Origin: Tachypleus tridentatus
Taxonomy: Eukaryota; Arthropoda; Merostomata; Xiphosura; Limulidae
Direction of reading: 5' to 3'
Length of the DNA: 64,000 nt
NCBI RefSeq assembly: GCF_004210375.1
Contig: NC_134830.1
Coordinates: 1,488,001 to 1,552,000 of the forward strand
Positions 1-14,200 of this stretch are shown here, piece by piece. Made by a program: the position numbers and the translations under genes. How positions within the stretch are numbered: the first letter of the stretch is position 1; the number at the start of each line of letters is the position of its first letter. The notes under the pieces were generated by a model, which saw nothing but the letters and a program-made list of their open reading frames with translations, searched no databases and was not told the DNA's origin.

Positions 1-855
1 CAACATCCTAGAGTAAAGATGAGAGTAAAATAAAACATTTTAACCTCCTAGAGTGAAGATGAGAGTATAAAAAACATTCCAACATCCTATAGTATAGATG
101 AGAAAATAATAAAACATTCCAACATCCTAGAGTAAAGATGAGAGGATAATTAAACATTCCAACATCCTAAAGTAAAGATGAGAGTAGAATAAAACATTCC
201 AACATCCCAGAGTGAAGATGAGAGTATAATTAAACATTCCGACATCCCAGAGTGAATATGAGAGTAGAATCAAACATTCCAACATCCTAGAGAATAATGA
301 GAGTATAATAAAACATCCTAGAGTAAAGATGAGGGTATAATGAAACATTCCAACATCCTGTAATATAGATGAGAGTAGAGTAAAACATTCCAACATCCTA
401 TAGTATAGATGAGAAAATAATAAAACATTCCAACATCCTAGAGTAAAGATGAGAGGATAATTAAACATTCCAACATCCTAAAGTAAAGATGAGAGTAGAA
501 TAAAACATTCCAACATCCCAGAGTGAAGATGAGAGTATAATTAAACATTCCGACATCCCAGAGTGAATATGTGAGTAGAATCAAACATTCCAACATCCTA
601 GAGAGTAATGAGAGTATAATAGAACATCCTAGAGTAAAGATGAGGGTATAATGAAACATTCCAACATCCTAGAGTAAAGATGAGAGGATAATTAAACATT
701 CCAACATCCTAAAGTAAAGATGAGAGTATAATAAAACATTCCAACATCTTATAGTAAAGATGAGAGTATAATAAAACATTCCAACATCTAGAGTGAAGAT
801 GAGAGTAGAATAAAACATTCCAACATCCTAGAGAATAATGAGAGTATAATAAAAC
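1..855. repeat. Minisatellite, 40-bp unit
   Basis: About 21 tandem copies of an AT-rich 40-bp unit whose core reads CAACATCCTAGAGTAAAGAT. Copies differ by substitutions and short deletions. A longer block is itself duplicated: the variant CATCCTATAGTATAGATG occurs at 83 and again at 394, followed by similar sequence, so a segment of about 311 bp was copied as a whole. The long minus-strand reading frames here are products of the periodic sequence and show no recognisable protein. The array runs off the left edge of the window. Confidence 0.95.
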
Positions 856-1401
856 AACAACAGAAGGAGTAGTTTAGTCAAAGCTTTCCAGAAACAACAG
901 GAGGAGTAGTTTTGTCAAAGCTTTCCAGAAACATCAGAAAGAGTCGTTTTGTCAAAGCTTTCCAGAAACCACAGAAAGAGTCGTTTTGTCAAAGCTTTCC
1001 AGAAACAACAGAAAGAGTCGTTTTGTCAAAGATTTCAAGAAACCAGAAAGAGTCGTTTTGTCAAAGCTACCAGAAACAAAACAGAAAGAGTCGTTTTGTC
1101 AAAGCTTTCCAGAAACAACAGAAAGAGTCGTTTTGTCAAAGCTTTCCAGAAACAACAGAAAAGATGTTTTGTCAAAGCTTTCCAGAAACAACAGAAAGAG
1201 TAGTTTTGTCAAAGCTTTCCAGATACAACCTAAAGAGTAGTTTTGTCAAAGCTTTCCAAGAACCACAAGAAAGAGATGTTTGTCAAAGCTTTCCAGAAAC
1301 AACAGAAAGAGTAGTTTTGTCAAAGCTTTCAGAAACAACAGAAAGAGTAGTTTTGTTAAAGCTTTCCAGAAACAACAGAAAGAGTAGTTTTGTCAAAGCT
1401 A
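856..1401. repeat. Minisatellite, 37-bp unit
   Basis: About 15 copies of a 37-bp unit with core TTTTGTCAAAGCTTTCCAGA, directly abutting the 40-bp array. The unit length is not a multiple of three and the unit has few plus-strand stops. Overlapping reading frames of up to 192 codons therefore arise, cycling through the same peptide in three frames. I see no start context, splice site or homology that would make this a gene. Confidence 0.95.
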
Positions 1402-1850
1402 GCATATCCTACATTAATGTATTGACAGATATCATTAGTAAGTATTTAAATTCAAGTGGTGTATGTCTGGTTATCAGTTTTGGGAACTAAATAATGATAA
1501 CAATCTATATCTACCCGATGTATCTCATTGGAGCGAATGCTACTCAATAGGAAAATCCAATAACAGTATTATCAGATCTGATTTCGCATGTCACATTCAT
1601 ATGAAGGTAAGATACTGTCATTCCTAGAATTCTGAAATTCGACAAATTTTATGCGATAATTCTAGCTGTTGTGATATTTTCAATTTAATGGTTTGAAAAT
1701 CGTTTAAGCGCGCCTCTGAAGATAATAGCAGTAATACCAAAAATAGTTTTCAAACCTTTAACTTACCTTGATTGTCTCAGTGACGTACACGGCTGTTTAA
1801 TGAATAATTTAAACCATGAGCGTCTTAAGAATGTAACAAGTGTAACTAAA
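1402..1850. other. Non-repetitive spacer
   Basis: Single-copy AT-rich sequence between two minisatellites. No convincing reading frame, RNA gene or mobile element was seen. Confidence 0.6.
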
Positions 1851-4741
1851 AAAGTAGGATAGTATCTAACGGGGATAGAGAGAGACAACAACAATGGACA
1901 CAAACACTACAGTAGGATAGTATCTAACGTGGATAGAGAGAGACAATAACAATGGACAAAAAACACTACAGTAGGACAGTATCTAACGTGGATAGAGAGA
2001 CAACAACAATGGATACAAAACACTACAGTAAGATAGTATCTAACGTGGATAGAGAGAGACAACAACCATGGACAAAAACACTACAGTAAAACAGTATCTA
2101 ACGTGGATAGAGAGACAACAACAATGGACACAAACACTACAGAAGAGAGTATCTAACGTGGATAGAGAGAGACAACAACAATGGACAAAAAAACACTACA
2201 GTAGGATAGTATCTAACGTGGATAGAGAGGCAACAACAATGGACACAAAACACTACAGTAAGATAGTATCTAACGTGGATAGAGAAAGACAACAACAATG
2301 GACAAAAAACACTACAGTAGGACAGTATCTAAACGTGGATAGAGACACAACAACAATGGACACAAACACTACAGTAAGATAATATCTAACGTGGATAGAG
2401 AGGTACAACAACAACGGACACAAACACTACAGTAGGATCGTATCTAACGTAGAGTTGAGAGAGACAAATAGACAGTGAACATCTAAACACTACAGTAGTA
2501 GACAGTATCTAACGTGGATAGAGAGACAGCAAGAATGGACACAAACACTACAGTAAGATAGTATCTAACGTGGATAGAGAGAGAAACAACAACAACGGAC
2601 ACAAACACTACAGTAGGATAGTATCTAACATTGAATAAAGATAGACAAACAACTGTAACGGACAAACACTACAGTAGGATGGTATCTAACGTGGCATTAG
2701 ATGGAGAGGGAGTAACAATGGACACAAACACTACAGTAGGATGGTATCTAACATTGGATAGAGAGACAACAACAACGGATACAAACACTACAGTAAGATA
2801 GTATCTAACGTGGATAGAGAGAGAAGACAACAATGGAATGAACACTACTAGTAGGATAGTATCTAACGTGGATAGAGAGAGACAACAACAGTGGACACAA
2901 ACATTACAGTAAGATACATATCTAACGTGGATAGAGAGAGACAACAACAATGGACACAAACACTACAGTAGGATAGTATTCTAACGTGGATAGAGAGACA
3001 ACGACAATGGACACAAACACTACAGTAGGATAAGTATCTAACGTGGATAGAGAGAGACATCAACAACGGATACAAACACTACAGTAGGATAGTATCTAAC
3101 GTGGATAGAGACAACAACAATGGACACAAACACTACAGTAAGATAGTATCTAACGTGGAGAGAGAGAGACAACAACAATGGACAAAAAAACACTACAGTA
3201 GGACAGTATCTAACGTGGATAGAGAGAACAACAACAATGGACACAAACACATATAGAAAGATGGTATCTAACGTGGATAGAGAGAGGACAACAACAATGG
3301 ACAAAAACTTACTACAGTAGGATAGTATCTAACGTGGGATAGAGCAACAACAACAATGGACACTAAACACTACAGTAAGATAGTATCTAGCACGTCAATA
3401 GAGAGACAACAACAACGGACACAAACACTAATGTAGGATGAGTATCTAACGTGAATAGAGACAACAACAATGGACACAAACACTACAGTATAATAGGTAA
3501 TATCTAACGTGGATAGAGAGACAACAACAACAACGGACACAAAAAACTACAGTAGGATGATGAGTATCTAACGTGGATAGACAGAGAGACAACAACAATG
3601 GACACCAAACACTACAGTAGGATGAGTATCTAACGTGGATAGAGAGAAAACAACAATGGACACAAACACAAAGTGGGATGGTATCTAACGCATAGAGAGA
3701 GACAAACAACAATGGACACAAAACACTGTGTAGGATAGTATCTAACGGATAGAGACAACAACAATGGACACAAACACACTACAGTGGGATGAGTATCTAA
3801 CGTGGATAGAGAGAGACAACAACAATGGACACATAACTACAGTAAGATGAGTATCTAACGTGGATAGGAGAAGAGACAACAACAATGGACACAAACTACA
3901 GTAGGATAGTATCTAGTGGATAGAGAGAGACAACAACAATGGACACAAACACTACAGTAGGATAGTATCTAACGTGGATGAGAGAGACAACAACAATGGA
4001 CACAAACACTACAGTAGGATAGCAGTATCTAACGTTGATAGAGAGAGACAACAACAATGGACACAAACACTACGGTAATATAGCATCTAACGTGGATAGA
4101 GAGGGACAATAACAATGAAAGGACAACAAACACACTACAGTAAAGATGAATCTAACGTGGATAGAGAGGAGACAACAACAATGGACACAAAACACAAACA
4201 GTATGATCGTACATCACAAGTGGATAGAGAGACAACAACAATGGACACAAACACAAACAGTAGGATGAGTATCTAACGTGGATAGAGAGACAACAACAAT
4301 GGACACAAACATTGCAGAGATAGTATCTAACTTGATAGAGAGAGACAACAACAACGGACAAAAACACTACAGTAAGATAGTATCTAACGTGGATAGAGAG
4401 ACAACAAGAATGGACACAAACACTACAGTAAGATAGTATCTAACGTGGATAGAGAGAAACAAAAACAACGGACACAAACACTAAGTAGGATAGTATCAAC
4501 GAATAAAGATAGACAACGACAACGGACACAAACACCACAGTAGGATAGTATCTAACGTGGATGAGAGAGACAACAACAATGGACACAAACACTACAGTAG
4601 GATAGTATCTAACGTGGATAGAGAGAGACAACAACAACGGATACAAACACAAACAGTAAGATGAGTATCTAACGTGGATAGAGAGACAACAACAATGGAC
4701 ACAAACACTACAGTAGGATAGTATCTAACGTGGATAGAGAG
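1851..4741. repeat. Minisatellite, about 58-bp unit, running into a gap
   Basis: About 50 copies of a unit of roughly 56-60 bp, with core GTATCTAACGTGGATAGAGA followed by a purine-rich ACAACAACAATGGACACAAA segment. The left part is fairly regular. From about 3.2 kb to the gap, units carry many one- to four-base insertions and deletions. Reading frames on both strands follow the periodicity and are not genes. Confidence 0.95.
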
Positions 4742-5241
4742 NNNNNNNNNNNNNNNNNNNNNNNNNNNNNNNNNNNNNNNNNNNNNNNNNNNNNNNNNNN
4801 NNNNNNNNNNNNNNNNNNNNNNNNNNNNNNNNNNNNNNNNNNNNNNNNNNNNNNNNNNNNNNNNNNNNNNNNNNNNNNNNNNNNNNNNNNNNNNNNNNNN
4901 NNNNNNNNNNNNNNNNNNNNNNNNNNNNNNNNNNNNNNNNNNNNNNNNNNNNNNNNNNNNNNNNNNNNNNNNNNNNNNNNNNNNNNNNNNNNNNNNNNNN
5001 NNNNNNNNNNNNNNNNNNNNNNNNNNNNNNNNNNNNNNNNNNNNNNNNNNNNNNNNNNNNNNNNNNNNNNNNNNNNNNNNNNNNNNNNNNNNNNNNNNNN
5101 NNNNNNNNNNNNNNNNNNNNNNNNNNNNNNNNNNNNNNNNNNNNNNNNNNNNNNNNNNNNNNNNNNNNNNNNNNNNNNNNNNNNNNNNNNNNNNNNNNNN
5201 NNNNNNNNNNNNNNNNNNNNNNNNNNNNNNNNNNNNNNNNN
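4742..5241. other. Assembly gap, 500 N
   Basis: Exactly 500 N, a conventional filler size. It separates two unrelated tandem arrays (58-bp on the left, 79-bp on the right). The true distance and the linkage of the two sides are therefore unknown. Confidence 0.99.
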
Positions 5242-8200
5242 AGTAAATAATGACGTTATTAAAACTGTTTACGATAGGTTGTTATTTCCAACAGCTCTGT
5301 TCTACTTACCGTAGTGAGTGAGTAAATAATGACGTTATTAAAACTGTTGACGATAGGTTGTTATTTCCAACAGCTCTGTTCTACTTACCGTACTGAGTGA
5401 GTAAATAATGACGTTATTAAAACTGTTTACGATAGGTTGTTATTTCCAACAGCTCTGTTCTACTTACCGTATTGAGTCAGTAAATAATGACGTTATTAAA
5501 ACTGTTGACGATAGGTTGTTATTTCCAACAGCTCTGTTCTACTTACCGTACTGAGTGAGTAAATAATGACGTTATTAAAACTGTTTACGATAGGTTGTTA
5601 TTTCCAACAGCTCTGTTCTACTTACCGTACTGAGTGAGTAAATAATGACGTTATTAAAACTGTTGACGATAGGTTGTTATTTCCAACAGCTCTGTTCTAC
5701 TTACCGTACCGAGTCAGTAAATAATGACGTTTTTAAAACTGTTGACGATAGGTTGTTATTTCCAACAGCTCTGTTATACGTACCGTAGTAAGTGAGTAAA
5801 TAATGATTTATTAAAACTGTTGACGCTAGGTTGTTATTTCCAACAGCTCTGTTCTACTTACCGTACTGAGTGAGTAAATAATGACGTTATTAAAACAGTT
5901 CACGATAGGTTGTTATTTCCAACAGCTCTCTTCTACTAACCGTAGTGAGTGAGTAAATAATGACGTTATTAAAACTGTTGACGATAGGTTGTTATTTCCA
6001 AGCTCTGTTCTACTTACCGTAGTGAGTGAGTAAATAATGACGTTATTAAAACTGTTGACGATAGGTTGTTATTTCCAACAGCTCTGTTCTACTTACCGTA
6101 GTGAGTGAGTAAATAATGACGTTATTAAAACTGTTGACGATAGGTTGTTATTTCCAACAGCTCTGTTCTACTTACCGTACTGAGTGAGTAAATAATGACG
6201 TTATTAAAACTGTTGACGATAGGTTGTTATTTCCAACAGCTCTGTTCTACTTACCGTAGTGAGTGAGTAAATAATGACGTTATTAAAACTGTTGACGATA
6301 GGTTGTTATTTCCAACAGCTCTGTTCTACTTACCGTACTGAGTGAGTAAATAATGACGTTATTAAAACTGTTGACGATAGGTTGTTATTTCCAACAGCTC
6401 TGTTCTACTTACCGTAGTGAGTAGTAAATAATGACGTTATTAAAACTGTTGACGATAGGTTGTTATTTCCAACAGCTCTGTTCTACTTACCGTACTGAGT
6501 GAGTAAATAATGACGTTATTAAAACTGTTGACGATAGGTTGTTATTTCCAACAGCTCTGTTCTACTTACCGTAGTGAGTGAGTAAATAATGACGTTATTA
6601 AAACTGTTGACGATAGGTTGTTATTTCCAACAGCTCTGTTCTACTTACCGTACTGAGTGAGTAAATAATGACGTTATTAAAACTGTTGACGATAGGTTGT
6701 TATTTCCAACAGCTCTGTTCTACTTACCGTAGTGAGTGAGTAAATAATGACGTTATTAAAACTGTTGACGATAGGTTGTTATTTCCAACAGCTCTGTTCT
6801 ACTTACCGTACTGAGTGAGTAAATAATGACGTTATTAAAACTGTTGACGATAGGTTGTTATTTCCAACAGCTCTGTTCTACTTACCGTAGTGAGTGAGTA
6901 AATAATGACGTTATTAAAACTGTTGACGATAGGTTGTTATTTCCAACAGCTCTGTTCTACTTACCGTACTGAGTGAGTAAATAATGACGTTATTAAAACT
7001 GTTGACGATAGGTTGTTATTTCCAACAGCTCTGTTCTACTTACCGTAGTGAGTGAGTAAATAATGACGTTATTAAAACTGTTGACGATAGGTTGTTATTT
7101 CCAACAGCTCTGTTCTACTTACCGTAGTGAGTGAGTAAATAATGACGTTATTAAAACTGTTGACGATAGGTTGTTATTTCCAACAGCTCTGTTCTACTTA
7201 CCGTAGTGAGTGAGTAAATAATGACGTTATTAAAACTGTTGACGATAGGTTGTTATTTCGAACAGCTCTGTTCTACTTACCGTAGTGAGTGAGTAAATAA
7301 TGACGTTATTAAAACTGTTTACGATAGGTTGTTATTTCCAACAGCTCTGTTCTACTTACCGTACTGAGTGAGTAAATAATGACGTTATTAAAACTGTTGA
7401 CGATAGGTTGTTATTTCCAACAGCTCTGTTCTACTTACCGTACTGAGTCAGTAAATAATGACGTTATTAAAACTGTTGACGATAGGTTGTTATTTCCAAC
7501 AGCTCTGTTCTACTTACCGTACTGAGTGAGTAAATAATGACGTTATTAAAACTGTTGACGATAGGTTGTTATTTCCAACAGCTCTGTTCTACTTACCGTA
7601 CTGAGTCAGTAAATAATGACGTTATTAAAACTGTTGACGATAGGTTGTTATTTCCAACAGCTCTGTTCTACTTACCGTACTGAGTGAGTAAATAATGACG
7701 TTATTAAAACTGTTGACGATAGGTTGTTATTTCCAACAGCTCTGTTCTAATTACCGTAGTGAGTAAGTAATTAATGACGTTATTAAAACTGTTGACGATA
7801 GGTTGTTATTTCCAACAGCTCTGTTCTACTTACCGTACTGAGTGAGTAAATAATGACGTTATTAAAACTGTTGACGATAGGTTGTTATTTCCAACAGCTT
7901 TGTTCTACTTACCGTAGTGAGTGAGTAAATAATGACGTTATTAAAACTGTTGACGATAGGTTGTTATTTCCAACAGCTCTGTTCTACTTACCGTATTTCG
8001 TGAGTAAATAATGACGTTATTAAAACTGTTGACGATAGGTTTTTATTTCCAACAGCTCTTTTCTACTTACCGTAGTGAGTGAGTAAATAATGACGTTATT
8101 AAAACTGTTGACGATAGGTTGTTATTTCCAACAGCTCTGTTCCACTTACCGTACAGAGTGAGTAAACAATGACGTTATTAAAACTGTTGACGATAGGTTG

Positions 8201-11200
8201 TTATTTCCAACAGCTCTGTTCTACTTACCGTACAGAGTGAGTAAATAATGACGTTATTAAAACTGTTGACGATAGGTTGTTATTTCCAACAGCTCTGTTC
8301 TACTTACCATAGTGAGTCAGTAAATAATGACGTTATTAAAACTGTTGACGATAGGTTGTTATTTCCAACAGCTTTGTTCTAGTTTACCGTACCGATAGGT
8401 TGAGTCCAACAGTAAATAATGACGTTATTAAAACTGTTGACGATAGGTTGTTATTTCCAACAGCTCTGTTCTACTTACCGTAGTGAGTGAGTAAATAATG
8501 ACGTTATTAAAACTGTTGACGATAGGTTGTTATTTCCAACAGCTCTGTTCTACTTAGCGTACTGAGTGAGTAAATAATGACGATATTAAAACTGTTGACG
8601 ATAGGTTGTTATTTCCAACAGCTCTGTTCTACTTACCGTAGTGAGTGAGTAAATAATGACGTTATTAAAACTGTTGACGATAGGTTGTTATTTCCAACAG
8701 CTCTGTTCTACTTACCGTACTGAGTGAGTAAATAATGACGTTATTAAAACTGTTGACGATAGGTTGTTATTTCCAACAGCTCTGTTCTACTTACCGTAGT
8801 GAGTGAGTAAATAATGACGTTATTAAAACTGTTGACGATAGGTTGTTATTTCCAACAGCTCTGTTCTACTTACCGTAGTGAGTGAGTAAATAATGACGTT
8901 ATTAAAACTGTTGACGATAGGTTGTTATTTCCAACAGCTCTGTTCTACTTACCGTAGTGAGTGAGTAAATAATGACGTTATTAAAACTGTTGACGATAGG
9001 TTGTTATTTCCAACAGCTCTGTTCTACTTACCGTAGTGAGTGAGTAAATAATGACGTTATTAAAACTGTTGACGATAGGTTGTTATTTCCAACAGCTCTG
9101 TTCTACTTACCGTACTGAGTGAGTAAATAATGACGTTATTAAAACTGTTGACGATAGGTTGTTATTTCCAACAGCTCTGTTCTACTTACCGTACTGAGTG
9201 AGTAAATAATGACGTTATTAAAACTGTTGACGATAGGTTGTTATTTCCAACAGCTCTGTTCTACTTACCGTACTGAGTGAGTAAATAATGACGTTATTAA
9301 AACTGTTGACGATAGGTTGTTATTTCCAACAGCTCTGTTCTACTTACCGTACTGAGTGAGTAAATAATGACGTTATTAAAACTGTTGACGATAGGTTGTT
9401 ATTTCCAACAGCTCTGTTCTACTTACCGTAGTGAGTGAGTAAATAATGACGTTATTAAAACTGTTGACGATAGGTTGTTATTTCCAACAGCTCTGTTCTA
9501 CTTACCGTAGTGAGTGAGTAAATAATGACGTTATTAAAACTGTTGACGATAGTTATTTCCAACAGTTGTTATTGAGTCAGTAAATAATGACGTTAACGAT
9601 AGGTTGTTATTTCCAACAGCTCTGTTCTACTTACCGTAGTGAGTGAGTAAATAATGACGTTATTAAAACTGTTGACGATAGGTTGTTATTTCCAACAGCT
9701 CTGTTCTACTTACCGTACTGAGTGAGTAAATAATGACGTTATTAAAACTGTTGACGATAGGTTGTTATTTCCAACAGCTCTGTTCTACCTTACCGTAGTG
9801 AGTGAGTAAATAATGACGTTATTAAAACTGTTGACGATAGGTTGTTATTTCCAACAGCTCTGTTCTACTTACCGTACCGAGTCAGTAAATAATGACGTTA
9901 TTAAAACTGTTGACGATAGGTTGTTATTTCCAACAGCTCTGTTCTACTTACCGTACTGAGTGAGTAAATAATGACGTTATTAAAACTGTTGACGATAGGT
10001 TGTTATTTCGAACAGCTCTGTTCTACTTACCGTAGTGAGTGAGTAAATAATGACGTTATTAAAACTGTTGACGATAGGTTGTTATTTCCAACAGCTCTGT
10101 TCTACTTACCGTACTGAGTGAGTAAATAATGACGTTATTAAAACTGTTGACGATAGGTTGTTATTTCCAACAGCTCTGTTACCGTACTCTTTCAGTAAAT
10201 AATGACGTTATTACCGATAGGTTGTTATTTCCAACAGTAGTGAGTAAATAATGACGTTATTAAAACTGTTGACGATAGGTTGTTATTTCCAACAGCTCTG
10301 TTCTACTTACCGTACCGAGTCAGTAAATAATGACGTTATTAAAACTGTTGACGATAGGTTGTTATTTCCAACAGCTCTGTTCTACTTACCGTATTGAGTG
10401 AGTAAATAATGACGTTATTAAAACTGTTGACGATAGGTTGTTATTTCCAACAGCTCTGTTCTACTTACCGTAGTGAGTAAGTAATTAATGACGTTATTAA
10501 AACTGTTGACGATAGGTTGTTATTTCCAACAGCTCTGTTCTACTTACCGAGTGAGTAGAGTAATAATGACGTTATTAAAACTGTTGACGATAGGTTGTTA
10601 TTTCCAACAGCTCTGTTCTACTTACCGTACTGAGTGAGTAAATAATGACGTTATTAAAACTGTTGACGATAGGTTGTTATTTCCAACAGCTCTGTTCTAC
10701 TTACCGTACTGAGTCAGTAAATAATGACGTTATTAAAACTGTTGACGATAGGTTGTTATTTCCAACAGCTCTGTTCTACTTACCGTACTGAGTGAGTAAA
10801 TAATGACGTTATTAAAACTGTTGACGATAGGTTGTTATTTCCAACAGCTCTGTTCTACTTACCGTAGTGAGTGAGTAAATAATGACGTTATTAAAACTGT
10901 TGACGATAGGTTGTTATTTCCAACAGCTCTGTTCTACTTACCGTACTGAGTGAGTAAATAATGACGTTATTAAAACTGTTGACGATAGGTTGTTATTTCC
11001 AACAGCTCTGTTCTACTTACCGTACTGAGTGAGTAAATAATGACGTTATTAAAACTGTTGACGATAGGTTGTTATTTCCAAGCTCTGTTCTACTTACCGT
11101 AGTGAGTCAGTAAATAATGACGTTATTAAAACTGTTGACGATAGGTTGTTATTTCCAACAGCTCTGTTCTACTAACCGTAGTGAGTGAGTAAATAATGAC

Positions 11201-14200
11201 GTTATTAAAACTGTTGACGATAGGTTGTTATTTCCAACAGCTCTGTTCTACTTACCGTAGTGAGTGAGTAAATAATGACGTTATTAAAACTGTTGACGAT
11301 AGGTTGTTATTTCCAACAGCTCTGTTCTACTTACCGCTGAGTGAGTAAATAATGACGTTATTAAAACTGTTGACGATAGGTTGTTATTTCCAACAGCTTT
11401 GTTACCGTACTTACTACCGAGTGAGTAAATAATGACGTTATTAAAACTGTTGACGATAGGTTGTTATTTCCAACAGCTCTGTTCTACTTACCGTACTTAC
11501 CGTAGTGAGTAAATAATGACGTTATTAAAACTGTTGACGATAGGTTGTTATTTCCAACAGCTCTGTTCTACTTACCGTACTGAGTGAGTAAATAATGACG
11601 TTATTAAAACTGTTGACGATAGGTTGTTATTTCCAACAGCTCTGTTCTACTTACCGTAGTGAGTGAGTAAATAATGACGTTATTAAAACTGTTGACGATA
11701 GGTTGTTATTTCCAACAGCTCTGTTCTACTTACCGTAGTGAGTGAGTAAATAATGACGTTATTAAAACTGTTGACGATAGGTTGTTATTTCCAACAGCTC
11801 TGTTCTACTTACCGTACTGAGTGAGTAAATAATGACGTTATTAAAACTGTTGACGATAGGTTGTTATTTCCAACAGCTCTGTTCTACTTACCGTAGTGAG
11901 TGAGTAAATAATGACGTTATTAAAACTGTTGACGATAGGTTGTTATTTCCAACAGCTCTGTTCTACTTACCGTAGTGAGTGAGTAAATAATGACGTTATT
12001 AAAACTGTTGACGATAGGTTGTTATTTCCAACAGCTCTGTTCTACTTACCGTAGTGAGTGAGTAAATAATGACGTTATTAAAACTGTTGACGATAGGTTG
12101 TTATTTCCAACAGCTCTGTTCTACTTACCGTAGTGAGTGAGTAAATAATGACGTTATTAAAACTGTTGACGATAGGTTGTTATTTCCAACAGCTCTGTTC
12201 TACTTACCGTACTGAGTGAGTAAATAATGACGTTATTAAAACTGTTGACGATAGGTTGTTATTTCCAACAGCTCTGTTCTACTTACCGTACTGAGTGAGT
12301 AAATAATGACGTTATTAAAACTGTTGACGATAGGTTGTTATTTCCAACAGCTCTGTTCTACTTACCGTACTGAGTGAGTAAATAATGACGTTATTAAAAC
12401 TGTTGACGATAGGTTGTTATTTCCAACAGCTCTGTTCTACTTACCGTACTGAGTGAGTAAATAATGACGTTATTAAAACTGTTGACGATAGGTTGTTATT
12501 TCCAACAGCTCTGTTCTACTTACCGTAGTGAGTGAGTAAATAATGACGTTATTAAAACTGTTGACGATAGGTTGTTATTTCCAACAGCTCTGTTCTACTT
12601 ACCGTACTGAGTGAGTAAATAATGACGTTATTAAAACTGTTGACGATAGGTTGTTATTTCCAACAGCTCTGTTCTACTTACCGTAGTGAGTGAGTAAATA
12701 ATGACGTTATTAAAACTGTTGACGATAGGTTGTTATTTCCAACAGCTCTGTTCTACTTACCGTAGTGAGTGAGTAAATAATGACGTTATTAAAACTGTTG
12801 ACGATAGGTTGTTATTTCCAACAGCTCTGTTCTACTTACCGTACTGAGTGAGTAAATAATGACGTTATTAAAACTGTTGACGATAGGTTGTTATTTCCAA
12901 CAGCTCTGTTCTACTTACCGTAGTGAGTGAGTAAATAATGACGTTATTAAAACTGTTGACGATAGGTTGTTATTTCCAACAGCTCTGTTCTACTTACCGT
13001 AGTGAGTGAGTAAATAATGACGTTATTAAAACTGTTGACGATAGGTTGTTATTTCCAACAGCTCTGTTCTACTTACCGTAGTGAGTGAGTAAATAATGAC
13101 GTTATTAAAACTGTTGACGATAGGTTGTTATTTCCAACAGCTCTGTTCTACTTACCGTACTGAGTGAGTAAATAATGACGTTATTAAAACTGTTGACGAT
13201 AGGTTGTTATTTCCAACAGCTCTGTTCTACTTACCGTACTGAGTCAGTAAATAATGACGTTATTAAAACTGTTGACGATAGGTTGTTATTTCCAACAGCT
13301 CTGTTCTACTTACCGTACCGAGTCAGTAAATAATGACGTTATTAAAACTGTTGACGATAGGTTGTTATTTCCAACAGCTCTGTTCTACTTACCGTACCGA
13401 GTCAGTAAATAATGACGTTATTAAAACTGTTGACGATAGGTTGTTATTTCCAACAGCTCTGTTCTACTTACCGTAGTGAGTGAGTAAATAATGACGTTAT
13501 TAAAACTGTTGACGATAGGTTGTTATTTCCAACAGCTCTGTTCTGACTTTACCGATAGGTTGTTATTTCCAACAGCTCTGTTCTACTTACCGTAGTGAGT
13601 AAATAATGACGTTATTAAAACTGTTGACGATAGGTTGTTATTTCCAACAGCTCTGTTCTACTTACCGTAGCTCTGTGAGTGAGTAAATAATGACGTTATT
13701 AAAACTGTTGACGATAGGTTGTTATTTCCAACAGCTCTGTTCTACTTACCGTACCGAGTCAGTAAATAATGACGTTATTAAAACTGTTGACGATAGGTTG
13801 TTATTTCCAACAGCTCTGTTCTACTTACCGTACCGAGTCAGTAAATAATGACGTTATTAAAACTGTTGACGATAGGTTGTTATTTCCAACAGCTCTGTTC
13901 TACTTACCGTAGTGAGTCAGTAAATAATGACGTTATTAAAACTGTTGACGATAGGTTGTTATTTCCAACAGCTCTGTTCTACTTACCGTAGTGAGTGAGT
14001 AAATAATGACGTTATTAAAACTGTTGACGATAGGTTGTTATTTCCAACAGCTCTGTTCTACTTACCGTAGTGAGTGAGTAAATAATGACGTTATTAAAAC
14101 TGTTGACGATAGGTTGTTATTTCCAACAGCTCTGTTCTACTTACCGTACCGAGTCAGTAAATAATGACGTTATTAAAACTGTTGACGATAGGTTGTTATT

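Noticed and set aside
912-1490. 192-codon plus-strand frame with repeated KLSRN/VKAFQK/CQSFPETTE peptides
   Set aside because: It is produced by the 37-bp tandem array, which cycles through three frames. No start context, splice signals or homology.
4730-5314. 194-codon frame spanning the first gap
   Set aside because: Almost entirely N. Not evidence of coding.
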